Assembly: GCA_022511485.1 (NCBI GenBank)
Contig: JAFLUJ010000008.1
Coordinates: forward strand, 1-26,132
Origin: Oscillospiraceae bacterium
Lineage (GTDB): Bacteria > Bacillota > Clostridia > Oscillospirales > Ruminococcaceae
DNA: 26,132 bases
Direction: 5' to 3'
Shown here: one piece after another, positions 14,451 through 22,175 of the stretch
Layout: each line of letters begins with the position of its first letter
How positions within the stretch are numbered: the stretch's first letter is position 1
The notes under the pieces: model-generated
The model's database searches: none
What the model was told of the DNA's origin: nothing
Seen by the model: the letters and a program-made list of their open reading frames with translations, nothing else
Position numbers and translations under genes: made by a program

Positions 14451-15517
14451 ATAAAGAAGAAATAAAGATCGGACATATGAAGGAGCTTGCAGAATACAAG
14501 CGCACGCTCCGTAAAGAGCCGAAGCTGAAATTTTTGTTTCTGGAGCTTACACTGCGCTGCAATGAACGGTGTATCCACTGCGGAAGCCGCTGCGGAAATG
14601 TCCGGGATACAGAGCTGACATTTGAACAGTACAAGGCTTTCCTTGACAAGGTAAAGCGGGATCTCGGAACTTACGGTATCCAGCTTTGCATAACAGGCGG
14701 AGAACCGCTGCTCCGCAAGGATTTTTTTGAAATAATGGGATATGCTCATTCCCTTGGTTTCCGCTGGGGAATGACCTCAAACGGTACTCTTATTGATGAT
14801 GAAGTAGCTGCTAAGCTCGAAGAATGTGGAATGGGTACTGTTTCCATAAGTCTTGACGGAATGAAAGAAACTCACGATGCCTTCCGTCAGACCCCGGGAG
14901 GCTGGGATGCAGCAGTCCGGGGAATAAGTGCGCTTATTGAAAGAAATGCATTTAAAGCGATCCAGGTGACTACCGTTGTACATAAGGACAATATAAACGA
15001 ACTGGATGAGCTGTACGATTATCTTTGCGGTGTGGATATTGATTCCTGGCGGCTTATTACTATTGAACCTATCGGGAGAGCCTTGGACGCCGGACTTAGC
15101 CTTGCTCCTGAGGACTACAGACGGGTACTTGATTTTATCCGGGAGAAAAGGCAGGAGGGTATGCCGGTGCTTTATGGCTGTACTCATTATCTTGGACTGG
15201 ATTATGAGCGGGAAGTCCGTGACTGGTATTTCCTCTGCAATGCGGGAATATACACAGCGGGAATACGCACAAACGGAGATATTGGCGCTTGTCTGGATAT
15301 AGAAATGCGTCCGGAGCTTCTGGAGGGAAATATCCTCACAGACGATTTTACTCAGATATGGAAAAACGGATTCAAAGCGTACCGTGAGGATCTCTATAAC
15401 AGAAACGAAAAATGCTCGTCCTGCGGAGATCGTGAATTTTGCGGCGGAGGTTCTTTCCACAGCTGGGATTTCGATAAAAACGAGCAGAGGGTATGTCTTA
15501 AAGGGGTAGTGTTTTAA
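14447..15517 (+). CDS. Radical SAM/SPASM peptide- or lipoprotein-modifying enzyme
   Basis: A 356-aa protein. The SAM-cleaving 4Fe-4S site is CNERCIHC (Cys38, Cys42, Cys45), followed by CITGGEPLLR (GGEP motif) and SISLDG of the TIM barrel. The C-terminal SPASM region has CNAG, GACLD, CSSCGDREFC, and a final Cys after GGGSFHSWDF, so it probably holds auxiliary clusters. As I recall, the GG(G)S-H-WD ending occurs in the rSAM enzymes paired with lipoproteins in Bacteroidetes (TIGR04133/TIGR04134). It overlaps the fifth YGPP gene by 4 nt, so substrates and enzyme are made from one message. The chemistry (crosslink, epimerisation or other) cannot be read from the sequence. Confidence 0.9.
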   Translation: MNKEEIKIGHMKELAEYKRTLRKEPKLKFLFLELTLRCNERCIHCGSRCGNVRDTELTFEQYKAFLDKVKRDLGTYGIQLCITGGEPLLRKDFFEIMGYAHSLGFRWGMTSNGTLIDDEVAAKLEECGMGTVSISLDGMKETHDAFRQTPGGWDAAVRGISALIERNAFKAIQVTTVVHKDNINELDELYDYLCGVDIDSWRLITIEPIGRALDAGLSLAPEDYRRVLDFIREKRQEGMPVLYGCTHYLGLDYEREVRDWYFLCNAGIYTAGIRTNGDIGACLDIEMRPELLEGNILTDDFTQIWKNGFKAYREDLYNRNEKCSSCGDREFCGGGSFHSWDFDKNEQRVCLKGVVF

Positions 15518-15539
15518 CGTCTGACGGGATTGATAATTT

Positions 15540-16217
15540 ATGAAAACAAAATATTTATGTGAGTGCTGCGGCGGCAGCAAGTATAAAAGTCTTACCTCTC
15601 CACTGAGCTTCAAATATGGAAGTACGGTCACAGTCCCATGCTACAAATGCTGCGACTGCGGTGAAATATATGCAGTTGTGCCTACAATGTTCAGTATTAT
15701 TCTGGAACAGGCGGTCTGCATTATTATACCGCTTTTCCTTAGCTGGTTATTTTTTAAGGAATTTCCTCCTCCGTATGGAACGCAGCCTTACATGCTTGGA
15801 TTATTATTAGATATAATAATGCTTGCACTGCCATTATACGGCGTGATGATAACAATTTGGAATTATTTAAAATGCTTTTTCGCAGTAAGACCTGTCAGCT
15901 TTACTCTCGTTCATATTGATGAGAATTATGTACCTATTGTAAATAAAGATGAACACGCAGATTACAGTGCAGAGGTCACCGTTTCACGAAAACAGGTTTC
16001 AAAAATTAAAGAGGGGACGGTATATAAATGCACGGTTAATAATAAGCAGTGTGTTGTAAAGCTTATAGATCTTGACCTTACAGGTGAGCGGCTTATATTG
16101 AAATTGAAAAGCGTAAATATTCCTGAGGGGATCTTAAATGATCCTTTTGCATTGTATGATACAGGCGGGAAAAAAATTATCTGTTCCGGCACAATTTCAA
16201 AGAAAGATGAAAATTAA
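15540..16217 (+). CDS. Zn-ribbon protein with two membrane helices, copy 1
   Basis: A 225-aa protein. It has an N-terminal Cys cluster (C7, C9, C10, then C34, C37, C38, C40) that looks like a zinc ribbon, two hydrophobic helices (about 57-75 and 85-110), and a C-terminal soluble domain ending in LYDTGGKKIICSG. The order of parts, and the last segment, match the protein at 18724-19311. It begins 22 nt after the radical SAM gene with no terminator between, so it may belong to that operon; a weak GACGGGA is the only ribosome site. Function unknown. Confidence 0.75.
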   Translation: MKTKYLCECCGGSKYKSLTSPLSFKYGSTVTVPCYKCCDCGEIYAVVPTMFSIILEQAVCIIIPLFLSWLFFKEFPPPYGTQPYMLGLLLDIIMLALPLYGVMITIWNYLKCFFAVRPVSFTLVHIDENYVPIVNKDEHADYSAEVTVSRKQVSKIKEGTVYKCTVNNKQCVVKLIDLDLTGERLILKLKSVNIPEGILNDPFALYDTGGKKIICSGTISKKDEN

Positions 16218-16253
16218 TTATGACGGGATAATTCATTTTATATAAAAATATCA

Positions 16254-16277
16254 TCGGGCTTGTCATATTGTCCGATT
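16254..16277 (+). terminator. Weak hairpin after the Zn-ribbon gene
   Basis: ATCGGGC (16254-16260) pairs with GTCCGAT (16271-16277) with one G-U pair and a 10-nt loop, followed by TTAATTT. It is a possible weak terminator before cwlD. Confidence 0.35.
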
Positions 16278-16339
16278 TAATTTCATAGGATACAGTAAAA
16301 CAAATAAAACAAGCAAAACAAGCTGTTGGAGGGTATTCT

Positions 16340-17059
16340 ATGAAAAAAATCAGATGGAATGTAATTTTTGTGGTGTTTACCTTTTTTGCCTGTGTGGGAG
16401 TTATCTGTTATGCGGCAGTAAAAATTGATACGGCTATAAGCGTAGAAAATGTTGTTAATGAGCAGGACAGCTTCGTTGTCATTCTCGATGCTGGTCACGG
16501 AGGTATTGATGGAGGCTGCTCAACTGCTGACGGACAGACGGAAAAGGTCATCAATCTTAATATCATGCTGTCCGTGAGGGATATGTCCCGTCTGTTCGGA
16601 TACAACGTTGACGTTACCCGTGACAGGGATATGTCTATCCATGACAAGGGCGTTACTGGAATAAGAAATCAGAAAATTTCCGATATGGAAAACAGACTGG
16701 AGATATTCAACAGACATGACCATGCGGTTTGCGTATCCATTCATCAGAATACATACCGTGATCCCCAGTTTAACGGTGCCCAGATGTTCTACAGTGACAA
16801 AAATCCAGCCAGCGAAGAGCTTGCTTCCATTATGCAGAGAAAATTTGTGGAGAATCTCCAGCCGTATAATCAGCGGGAGACCAAGCTCTGCGGAAAGGAG
16901 CTTTACCTCTGCTATTTCTGCGAAAATCCCTCTGTTATGATAGAGTGCGGATTCCTTTCAAATCCGGAGGAGGCTGCAAAGCTCACAGATGAAAAATATC
17001 AGCAGGACGTGGCATTCACTGTTTTCTCCGGAATAAATGAATTTGCAAAGCAAGGCTGA
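16340..17059 (+). CDS. cwlD: N-acetylmuramoyl-L-alanine amidase, CwlD-like
   Basis: A 239-aa Amidase_3 protein with an N-terminal membrane anchor (about 8-26). Zinc ligands are visible as His53 in LDAGHGGIDGG, Glu68 in TEKVINL, and His135 in VSIHQN; the catalytic Glu is in MIECGFLSN near residue 205. Length and layout match CwlD of spore formers, which removes the side peptide during muramic-delta-lactam formation in the spore cortex. That points to a sporulation-competent lineage, though a general cell-wall amidase cannot be excluded. ATG 16340 follows GGAGG. The stop lies inside the first copy of a short repeat. Confidence 0.85.
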   Translation: MKKIRWNVIFVVFTFFACVGVICYAAVKIDTAISVENVVNEQDSFVVILDAGHGGIDGGCSTADGQTEKVINLNIMLSVRDMSRLFGYNVDVTRDRDMSIHDKGVTGIRNQKISDMENRLEIFNRHDHAVCVSIHQNTYRDPQFNGAQMFYSDKNPASEELASIMQRKFVENLQPYNQRETKLCGKELYLCYFCENPSVMIECGFLSNPEEAAKLTDEKYQQDVAFTVFSGINEFAKQG

Positions 17060-17225
17060 GCCTTGACCCATGCCGTTGCATACTCTTTTCGTAAAGAATA
17101 ACATATGGACACGGAAGCTTAAAATTTTTATGCATTTACAGGATAAAAGGCTGAGCCTTGACCCTTTTCGTTGCGCACTGCATCGGTAAAAGTAACGGAA
17201 TGACACGGAATTTTAAAGAAACAGA
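17052..17225 (+). repeat. Two imperfect tandem copies of a ~95-bp repeat between cwlD and radA
   Basis: Copy 1 (17052-~17136) and copy 2 (17147-~17225) both begin with AAGGCTGAGCCTTGACCC and share CGTTGC, GTAAA, and GACACGGAA followed by TTAAA. The start AAGGCT-G-AGCCTT is a 6-bp dyad. Copy 1 overlaps the last codons and stop of cwlD. No reading frame is conserved. It may be an intergenic repeat family or a small structured RNA. Confidence 0.65.
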
Positions 17226-17260
17226 ATGCTCTTACTGAATATAAAAGGAATGATAAATAA

Positions 17261-18688
17261 ATGGCAGGAAAGTTAAAAACAGTATACATATGCAGCCAAT
17301 GCGGCTACGAAAGCTCAAAATGGAACGGAAAATGTCCCTCCTGCGGAGAGTGGAATACCTTTGAAGAAGAGGTAGTGGAGTCCGCTGCTCCGAAATCGGG
17401 ACTGGGTAAGCCTTCGTCCATTAAGACCATTGATCTTTCCTCCAAGGTCATTACTCTTTCGGGAGTTAATACCGAGGAGGAAGTAAGATATTCAACCGGG
17501 ATAAACGAGCTGAACCGGGTTCTTGGCGGCGGATTGGTAAAGGGCTCTCTTGTTCTTCTTGGCGGTGAGCCGGGCATAGGAAAATCCACATTGCTTTTGC
17601 AGATATGCAAATATCTTGGAGAACATTACACTATACTGTATATTTCCGGTGAGGAAAGTATCAGACAGATAAAGATCCGCGCAGAACGTCTGGGTGTGGA
17701 TACGGAAAATCTTTCCCTGTTATCTACAAATGACGCACGTGCGGCGGCGGGAACAATATCCGCCAACAAGCCCGATATTGCCATTATCGATTCCATTCAG
17801 ACTATGTCGATCAGCGAGATAAGCTCCAGCGCCGGAAGTATAACTCAGGTGCGGGAAAGTACAAATCTTTTTATGCGGACGGCAAAGTCTGAGGAGATAC
17901 CGGTTTTTATTGTAGGGCATGTCAACAAGGACGGCGCAATAGCGGGTCCAAAGGTTATGGAGCATATTGTTGACACGGTGCTCTATTTTGAAGGGGAGCG
18001 GCATCTGAGCTACCGCCTGCTTCGTGCGGTGAAAAACCGTTTCGGTTCTACAAATGAGATCGGCGTATTTGAAATGGGTGATAAGGGTCTGGAGGAAGTT
18101 GAAAATCCTTCTCTTATGCTTTTGACGGGACGTCCTGTGGGGATTTCCGGGACTTGCGTTGCCTGCATAATGGAGGGAAGCCGTCCTATTCTGGCTGAGG
18201 TTCAGGCTCTTGTTACAAAAACAAGCTTCTCCGCTCCCAAACGAACCTCAACAGGATTCGACTACAACAGGCTGGCTATTATAATAGCAGTCCTTGAAAA
18301 GCGTATGGGAATGTTTTTCGGTACTCTTGACGTTTATCTGAATGTGGTGGGAGGCTTCCGTCTTGACGAACCGGCGGGAGACCTTCCGGTGGCAATTGCT
18401 GTTTACAGCGGATATTTTGACATCCCCATAAGTGAAAAGCTCATTGCGTTTGGTGAGATCGGTCTTGGGGGAGAGGTTCGCAACACGTCGAATATTTCCC
18501 AGAGAATACTTGAGGCGGAACGTCTGGGCTTTACGGAGTGTATCATTCCAAAGCAGGCGCTGCGGAACATTGACCCAAGCAAGCACAATATGCATATATA
18601 CGGAGTTTCCTCACTGCGTCAGGCGTTTGCTGTGATAAAAAAGACCAGCGGGGAAAGCCGGTCAGATGAGCAGAAGTCTGATGGCTGA
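17261..18688 (+). CDS. radA: DNA repair protein RadA (Sms)
   Basis: A 475-aa protein. RadA is a RecA-like DnaB-type helicase that promotes branch migration in recombination. The N-terminal zinc finger is CSQCGYESSKWNGKCPSC (C11, C14, C25, C28). Walker A is GGEPGIGKST (101-110), Walker B is in IAIIDSIQTM, and the RadA-specific KNRFGSTNE is near 257. The C-terminal Lon-like domain has DVYLNVVGGFRLDEPAGDLP. ATG 17261 has AAAGGA upstream. The next gene follows after 35 nt. Confidence 0.97.
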   Translation: MAGKLKTVYICSQCGYESSKWNGKCPSCGEWNTFEEEVVESAAPKSGLGKPSSIKTIDLSSKVITLSGVNTEEEVRYSTGINELNRVLGGGLVKGSLVLLGGEPGIGKSTLLLQICKYLGEHYTILYISGEESIRQIKIRAERLGVDTENLSLLSTNDARAAAGTISANKPDIAIIDSIQTMSISEISSSAGSITQVRESTNLFMRTAKSEEIPVFIVGHVNKDGAIAGPKVMEHIVDTVLYFEGERHLSYRLLRAVKNRFGSTNEIGVFEMGDKGLEEVENPSLMLLTGRPVGISGTCVACIMEGSRPILAEVQALVTKTSFSAPKRTSTGFDYNRLAIIIAVLEKRMGMFFGTLDVYLNVVGGFRLDEPAGDLPVAIAVYSGYFDIPISEKLIAFGEIGLGGEVRNTSNISQRILEAERLGFTECIIPKQALRNIDPSKHNMHIYGVSSLRQAFAVIKKTSGESRSDEQKSDG

Positions 18689-18723
18689 ACAGCTTTTGAC
18701 AGGAAGTAAAAAGGAGAATACAT

Positions 18724-19311
18724 ATGGCGGAAAAAATAAAGGATAATTCCAATAGATGTCCTTGGTGCGGAAATTTTTTGGAGAAGTCACGCAGATATAA
18801 TTTGAAGAATTGGCTGAAATGTCCGTTTTGCGGTCATCATTATCGTTACATGGACGTCGGTCGAACAGTGATTCTTACGCTTCCGGCAGTAATTTTTCTG
18901 TCAGTATTTTTCAACATATGGGTGGTTGTATTTGCAGCTTATGTCATCGACATAATTATCCTGCATTTTGAATGGTCATCAGACCCGATGATAAGATGTA
19001 TTGATACAATTATGCCGACAAAGGGCTTTCGGGCTGAAATAAATTTATTTCAAAAACAATCCCGACAGCAGCTGAAAAGTGATATTGTAATTCCCATTGT
19101 ATTTATAGACGGTAATGGAAAGGCTGTGTCTTCATTATGCTGCGTCCGTATCGAAAACGGCAAATGGAGACATGGCACGTTGAAATGTGACCTGCGGCTG
19201 CTTACCTTTGGAGATCAGCCTCAGGAAATAACGGACAAGATCTATTTATATAATAAAGGAAAAATTATTGCAGCCGGAAGCATTATATGTGAGCTTGATT
19301 CCGGATACTGA
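18724..19311 (+). CDS. Zn-ribbon protein with two membrane helices, copy 2
   Basis: A 195-aa protein. It has an N-terminal ribbon CPWC (12-15) and CPFC (33-36), two hydrophobic helices (about 48-63 and 66-80), and a soluble C-terminal domain ending in YLYNKGKIIAAGSIICELD. The architecture is that of the gene at 15540-16217, although the helices are closer together. AAGGAG sits 7 nt before ATG 18724. It is co-directional with radA and ends at a strong bidirectional terminator. Function unknown. Confidence 0.75.
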   Translation: MAEKIKDNSNRCPWCGNFLEKSRRYNLKNWLKCPFCGHHYRYMDVGRTVILTLPAVIFLSVFFNIWVVVFAAYVIDIIILHFEWSSDPMIRCIDTIMPTKGFRAEINLFQKQSRQQLKSDIVIPIVFIDGNGKAVSSLCCVRIENGKWRHGTLKCDLRLLTFGDQPQEITDKIYLYNKGKIIAAGSIICELDSGY

Positions 19312-19316
19312 AAAAC

Positions 19317-19361
19317 AGAGAACAGAAACTGTCACATTCCGACAATTTCTGTTCTCTTTTT
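19317..19361. terminator. Bidirectional terminator between convergent genes
   Basis: AGAGAACAGAAACTGTC (19317-19333) and its partner (19341-19357) form a 17-bp stem with one mismatch and a 7-nt loop. It is flanked by AAAAA on the left and TTTTT on the right, so it serves both strands. Confidence 0.9.
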
Positions 19362-19376
19362 GCAGATATAGCACAA

Positions 19377-21116
19377 TTATATACTATTGATCCAATCTAC
19401 GATGTTATCAAATTCAATATTAACAGGTTCATTGTCAGCTACAGTAATTAATCTGTCTCCCTTTATTTCGTAAACAGGGGAGATATTAATGTATTCTGTC
19501 AGACTGTCCGGTACAGGTATTCCGTTTACAATGCTCCAGCCGCTGCCAAGGTTTTTGAAGCTTGATATTTTAGCATAATTTTCGTCGGAAATTCCATAAG
19601 TCACAGTACCTTTCTTTCCTGTGCCAATGTCGTTTGATACCGAAAAGCTGTCAGGCTTTTTAGTGTAGCAATTTGATACGTCAGATGTTTTGGGAGCATA
19701 TCCGACAATAAGACCGCCCTTAAATTCTTCATCGTCCGAGTAAACTTTGGACGAATTGACACAATAGGTTATGCTGCCGTTTTTTTGAAGGATACCGGCA
19801 ATACCGCCATAATAATTTGCGACCTCAATGCTTCTTGTAGTGTTGCTGAAGCTGCTGCTGATCGACCCGTAATTTATTCCGCAAACTCCTCCTATACAAT
19901 ATAAGTATAAGCCCTCGTCAGTTGATTCTCCGTTTTCATCGCATTTAAGGTCGTACACTGAATATGTGCATACTAATTGTCCTCCGAATCCGCAGCTTTC
20001 TATTGTGCCGTAGTTTACTCCCGCAATTCCTCCAATAGTATTTTCCGAAGCAGTAACAGCATTGCTGTAACAATCAGAAATAACTGACGAAGCGGAATAG
20101 TTTTTTCCAACAATACTTCCGGCTGTACTTCCACGGGAACTCTGTTTGAATTTTTTCCGGCATGATGAAACAAGTCCGCTGACAAAGCAATCCTTGATCG
20201 TAACATTCTCAGCATCGCTCTGAATTATAGAAACGATGCCTCCTACGGTTTTATATTTTGATGTAATGTATGCGTTCGTGAGCTTAACATTTTCTACAAC
20301 TGCTCCTGATTTAAGGGTGGAGAACAATCCGTATGTATTGGAGGTAAGTCCTGTAATTTCATAGCCGTTTCCGTCAAGGTGTCCGGAAAAATTTTTTATA
20401 GGTTTCCATTTAACGTTGGTCAGATCGATATCGGCTGTGAGATAGTAGCTTCCGTCAGGCTTCATATTCATAAGCTGGTTTGCCGTAGAAATGGCGGTCC
20501 TGCTGGTTTTAACAGATTCATTCTTAGCATTTCCATAAACGACAATAATATCAGTTTGAGATACATTGCTTTTTCTTTTATTTTTAAGAGAAGCGATTTC
20601 TTTATTTATTGTATTTTCATTGTGTGAAAGTCCATAGGAAAGAACTGTCACATCATTATCTGTAACTCCGTAAAAAGCGTTTTTTGATACATAGATCTCA
20701 GCTGCATTATCATATGAAGTCGTTAAGTTATTTAGGGCAGTTACCATGTTATCAGTGCCGAGCTGGTATCCATATGCAATACCGTTATATGTTACAGTCA
20801 TAAGAGCTGCTGCTTTTCCGTCACATAAAATCGGAAAATAAAAAATATTTTCCGTATCAAAATTTTCTCCCGCTGCTTTTGCACAAAAACCGTCTGCTAA
20901 AACAGCACTTTTGGCTTCTGCATTAGTTAGTCCCAATGAAGTCAGTTCGCTATTTGTGAAGCCCGAAAACATTTTATTTGCGTATTCGGATGCCGCTTTG
21001 GGGACAGCGGCAGTTTTCAGATATATTGTGTTTCCGTCTGCATATACCGTAGATAAAGGAAGTGTAAAAATCATTAGCAATGTCAGGATAATTCCTGTGA
21101 TAAAACGCTTTTTCAT
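19377..21116 (-). CDS. Secreted protein with GLUG-type repeats
   Basis: A 579-aa protein with a clear Sec signal peptide (MKKRFITGIILTLLMIFTLP to STVYA-DG). From about residue 205 the pattern SYYLTADIDLTNVKWKPI, then FSGHLDGNGYEITGL, is the usual lead-in of GLUG beta-helix proteins. Repeats follow: GGIVSIIQ, GSIVGKNYS, GGIAGVNYGTIESC, GGVCGINYGSISS, GGIAGILQKNGSITYC. Such proteins are extracellular and often adhesive or cell-surface associated. No LPXTG or other anchor is seen. Residues 30-200 are not recognised. AAAGGGTG lies about 10 nt before the start. Monocistronic, convergent with the Zn-ribbon gene. Confidence 0.82.
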   Translation of the reverse strand: MKKRFITGIILTLLMIFTLPLSTVYADGNTIYLKTAAVPKAASEYANKMFSGFTNSELTSLGLTNAEAKSAVLADGFCAKAAGENFDTENIFYFPILCDGKAAALMTVTYNGIAYGYQLGTDNMVTALNNLTTSYDNAAEIYVSKNAFYGVTDNDVTVLSYGLSHNENTINKEIASLKNKRKSNVSQTDIIVVYGNAKNESVKTSRTAISTANQLMNMKPDGSYYLTADIDLTNVKWKPIKNFSGHLDGNGYEITGLTSNTYGLFSTLKSGAVVENVKLTNAYITSKYKTVGGIVSIIQSDAENVTIKDCFVSGLVSSCRKKFKQSSRGSTAGSIVGKNYSASSVISDCYSNAVTASENTIGGIAGVNYGTIESCGFGGQLVCTYSVYDLKCDENGESTDEGLYLYCIGGVCGINYGSISSSFSNTTRSIEVANYYGGIAGILQKNGSITYCVNSSKVYSDDEEFKGGLIVGYAPKTSDVSNCYTKKPDSFSVSNDIGTGKKGTVTYGISDENYAKISSFKNLGSGWSIVNGIPVPDSLTEYINISPVYEIKGDRLITVADNEPVNIEFDNIVDWINSI

Positions 21117-21368
21117 AAGTAGAGCACCCTTTCAAATATACTTGGCAGGATATTTTTTGCATTATATATCCTTCTGATATAAATACAATTCAGCTTGTCA
21201 AATTTTTTCATTCCCGCAATAATTTTGTAGATATGCATAAAAAAGCACTGCCGCTTTTGTGACAAATAATGGTCAGATATATTTGTCCGGGTTTTGGAAC
21301 TTGACTTAGTATAAATCCCGCAGAAAAAGGTAAACTATGTACCAGAAAAAAACGGGAGGAATTTATAT
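21117..21368. other. Divergent intergenic region
   Basis: 252 bp between the GLUG gene and the transporter operon. It contains a small hairpin AAAAGC/GCTTTT near 21242-21258 and a spaced dyad GACAAAT...ATTTGTC near 21261-21287. I see no promoter of convincing quality for either gene. Confidence 0.4.
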
Positions 21369-22034
21369 ATGAATACCAAAAAGGTTTTGACGCTTGTTAC
21401 TGTGGTGTGCGGCATTACAGCGGCGGGACTTATCGCTCTGCCGAATGTTGTTGCGGATTCCGTTCCTACGGCGACTATTGTTAATGTGGAGAAGGTCGAG
21501 CATACAGACTGCGTTTCCTTGTCGGGAACGGTCACAAAAAATTTGCGGGAGAATACGTTCTCTGTTCAGGTATACGTCCCTGAACAGGACATAAGCAAGG
21601 TCGCACTTGGTCAGATCGCTGAAATAACCGGAGACGCTTTCCCCGGAGTGACCTATCTGGGGGAGGTATCAAAAATTTCCGACATTGCCACAAAGGTCCA
21701 GCTGGGGACAGTACAGAAAACCGCCGTTGAGGTTACGGTAAATATCAACGAGCCGGAGGAATCTCTTAAACAGGGATACACAGCTCAGGTAAAGCTGATA
21801 ACGTCAGAGCCGGATATTATGACTATTGTACCATACGATGCGGTGGATCAGGATGATACAGGGGAGTTCGTTTATATTCTCACTGACGGCAGGGCTTACA
21901 AGCGTTATATTGAAACGGGGGAGGAGCTCAGCGACGGCGTGGAGTTAAAAACTGTCCTTGATGAAAATGAAAGAATAATAACCGTGGACGAGCTTTCCGA
22001 AAGCGGAGTTCCGGTAAAGCTTTCGGGTAAATAG
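21369..22034 (+). CDS. Shortened membrane fusion protein (HlyD/MacA-like) of an ABC exporter
   Basis: A 221-aa protein, much shorter than usual MacA/HlyD-type adaptors (about 350-400 aa). An N-terminal membrane anchor (about 5-28) is followed by SLSGTVTKNLRENTF, then directly by the beta-barrel pattern VYVPEQDISKVALGQIAEIT and DAFPGVTYLGEVSKIS, then the membrane-proximal domain with IVPYDAV and FVYILTDG. The lipoyl half-motifs and the coiled-coil hairpin that normally lie between the first and second of these are absent. GGGAGGA precedes ATG 21369. It pairs with the permease at 22176, but no ATPase gene is nearby. Confidence 0.78.
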   Translation: MNTKKVLTLVTVVCGITAAGLIALPNVVADSVPTATIVNVEKVEHTDCVSLSGTVTKNLRENTFSVQVYVPEQDISKVALGQIAEITGDAFPGVTYLGEVSKISDIATKVQLGTVQKTAVEVTVNINEPEESLKQGYTAQVKLITSEPDIMTIVPYDAVDQDDTGEFVYILTDGRAYKRYIETGEELSDGVELKTVLDENERIITVDELSESGVPVKLSGK

Positions 22035-22166
22035 GAGGGTATGTTTGAAAATCAAAGATTTTCAAACTTCGAGTTTTGTTTTCATCGCTGTTGCTCAGAA
22101 TTTTGCTAACGCAAAACCACAAAACGTCGAAAGAGAGGAGGACACATTTTCCCTGTCGGGAAAATG
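22033..22166 (+). repeat. Palindrome-rich insert between adaptor and permease genes
   Basis: It contains GTTTGAAAATC/GATTTTCAAAC (22043-22053 and 22057-22067, perfect 11-bp stem, 3-nt loop), TTTTGC/GCAAAA (22101-22106 and 22111-22116), a longer TTCGAGTTTTG/CAAAAC-G-TCGAA dyad enclosing the latter (22068-22078 and 22120-22131), and CATTTTCCC/GGGAAAATG (22145-22153 and 22158-22166). AGGAGG at 22033 sets up a TTG-started 42-codon frame (22045-22173) that may or may not be translated. Confidence 0.6.
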
Positions 22167-22175
22167 GTCATAATT

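Noticed and set aside
13152..14749. Long open frames on the minus strand opposite the YGPP genes and start of the radical SAM gene.
   Set aside because: They mirror the biased GAN/TCN codons of the plus-strand acidic tails, and lack ribosome sites and recognisable domains.
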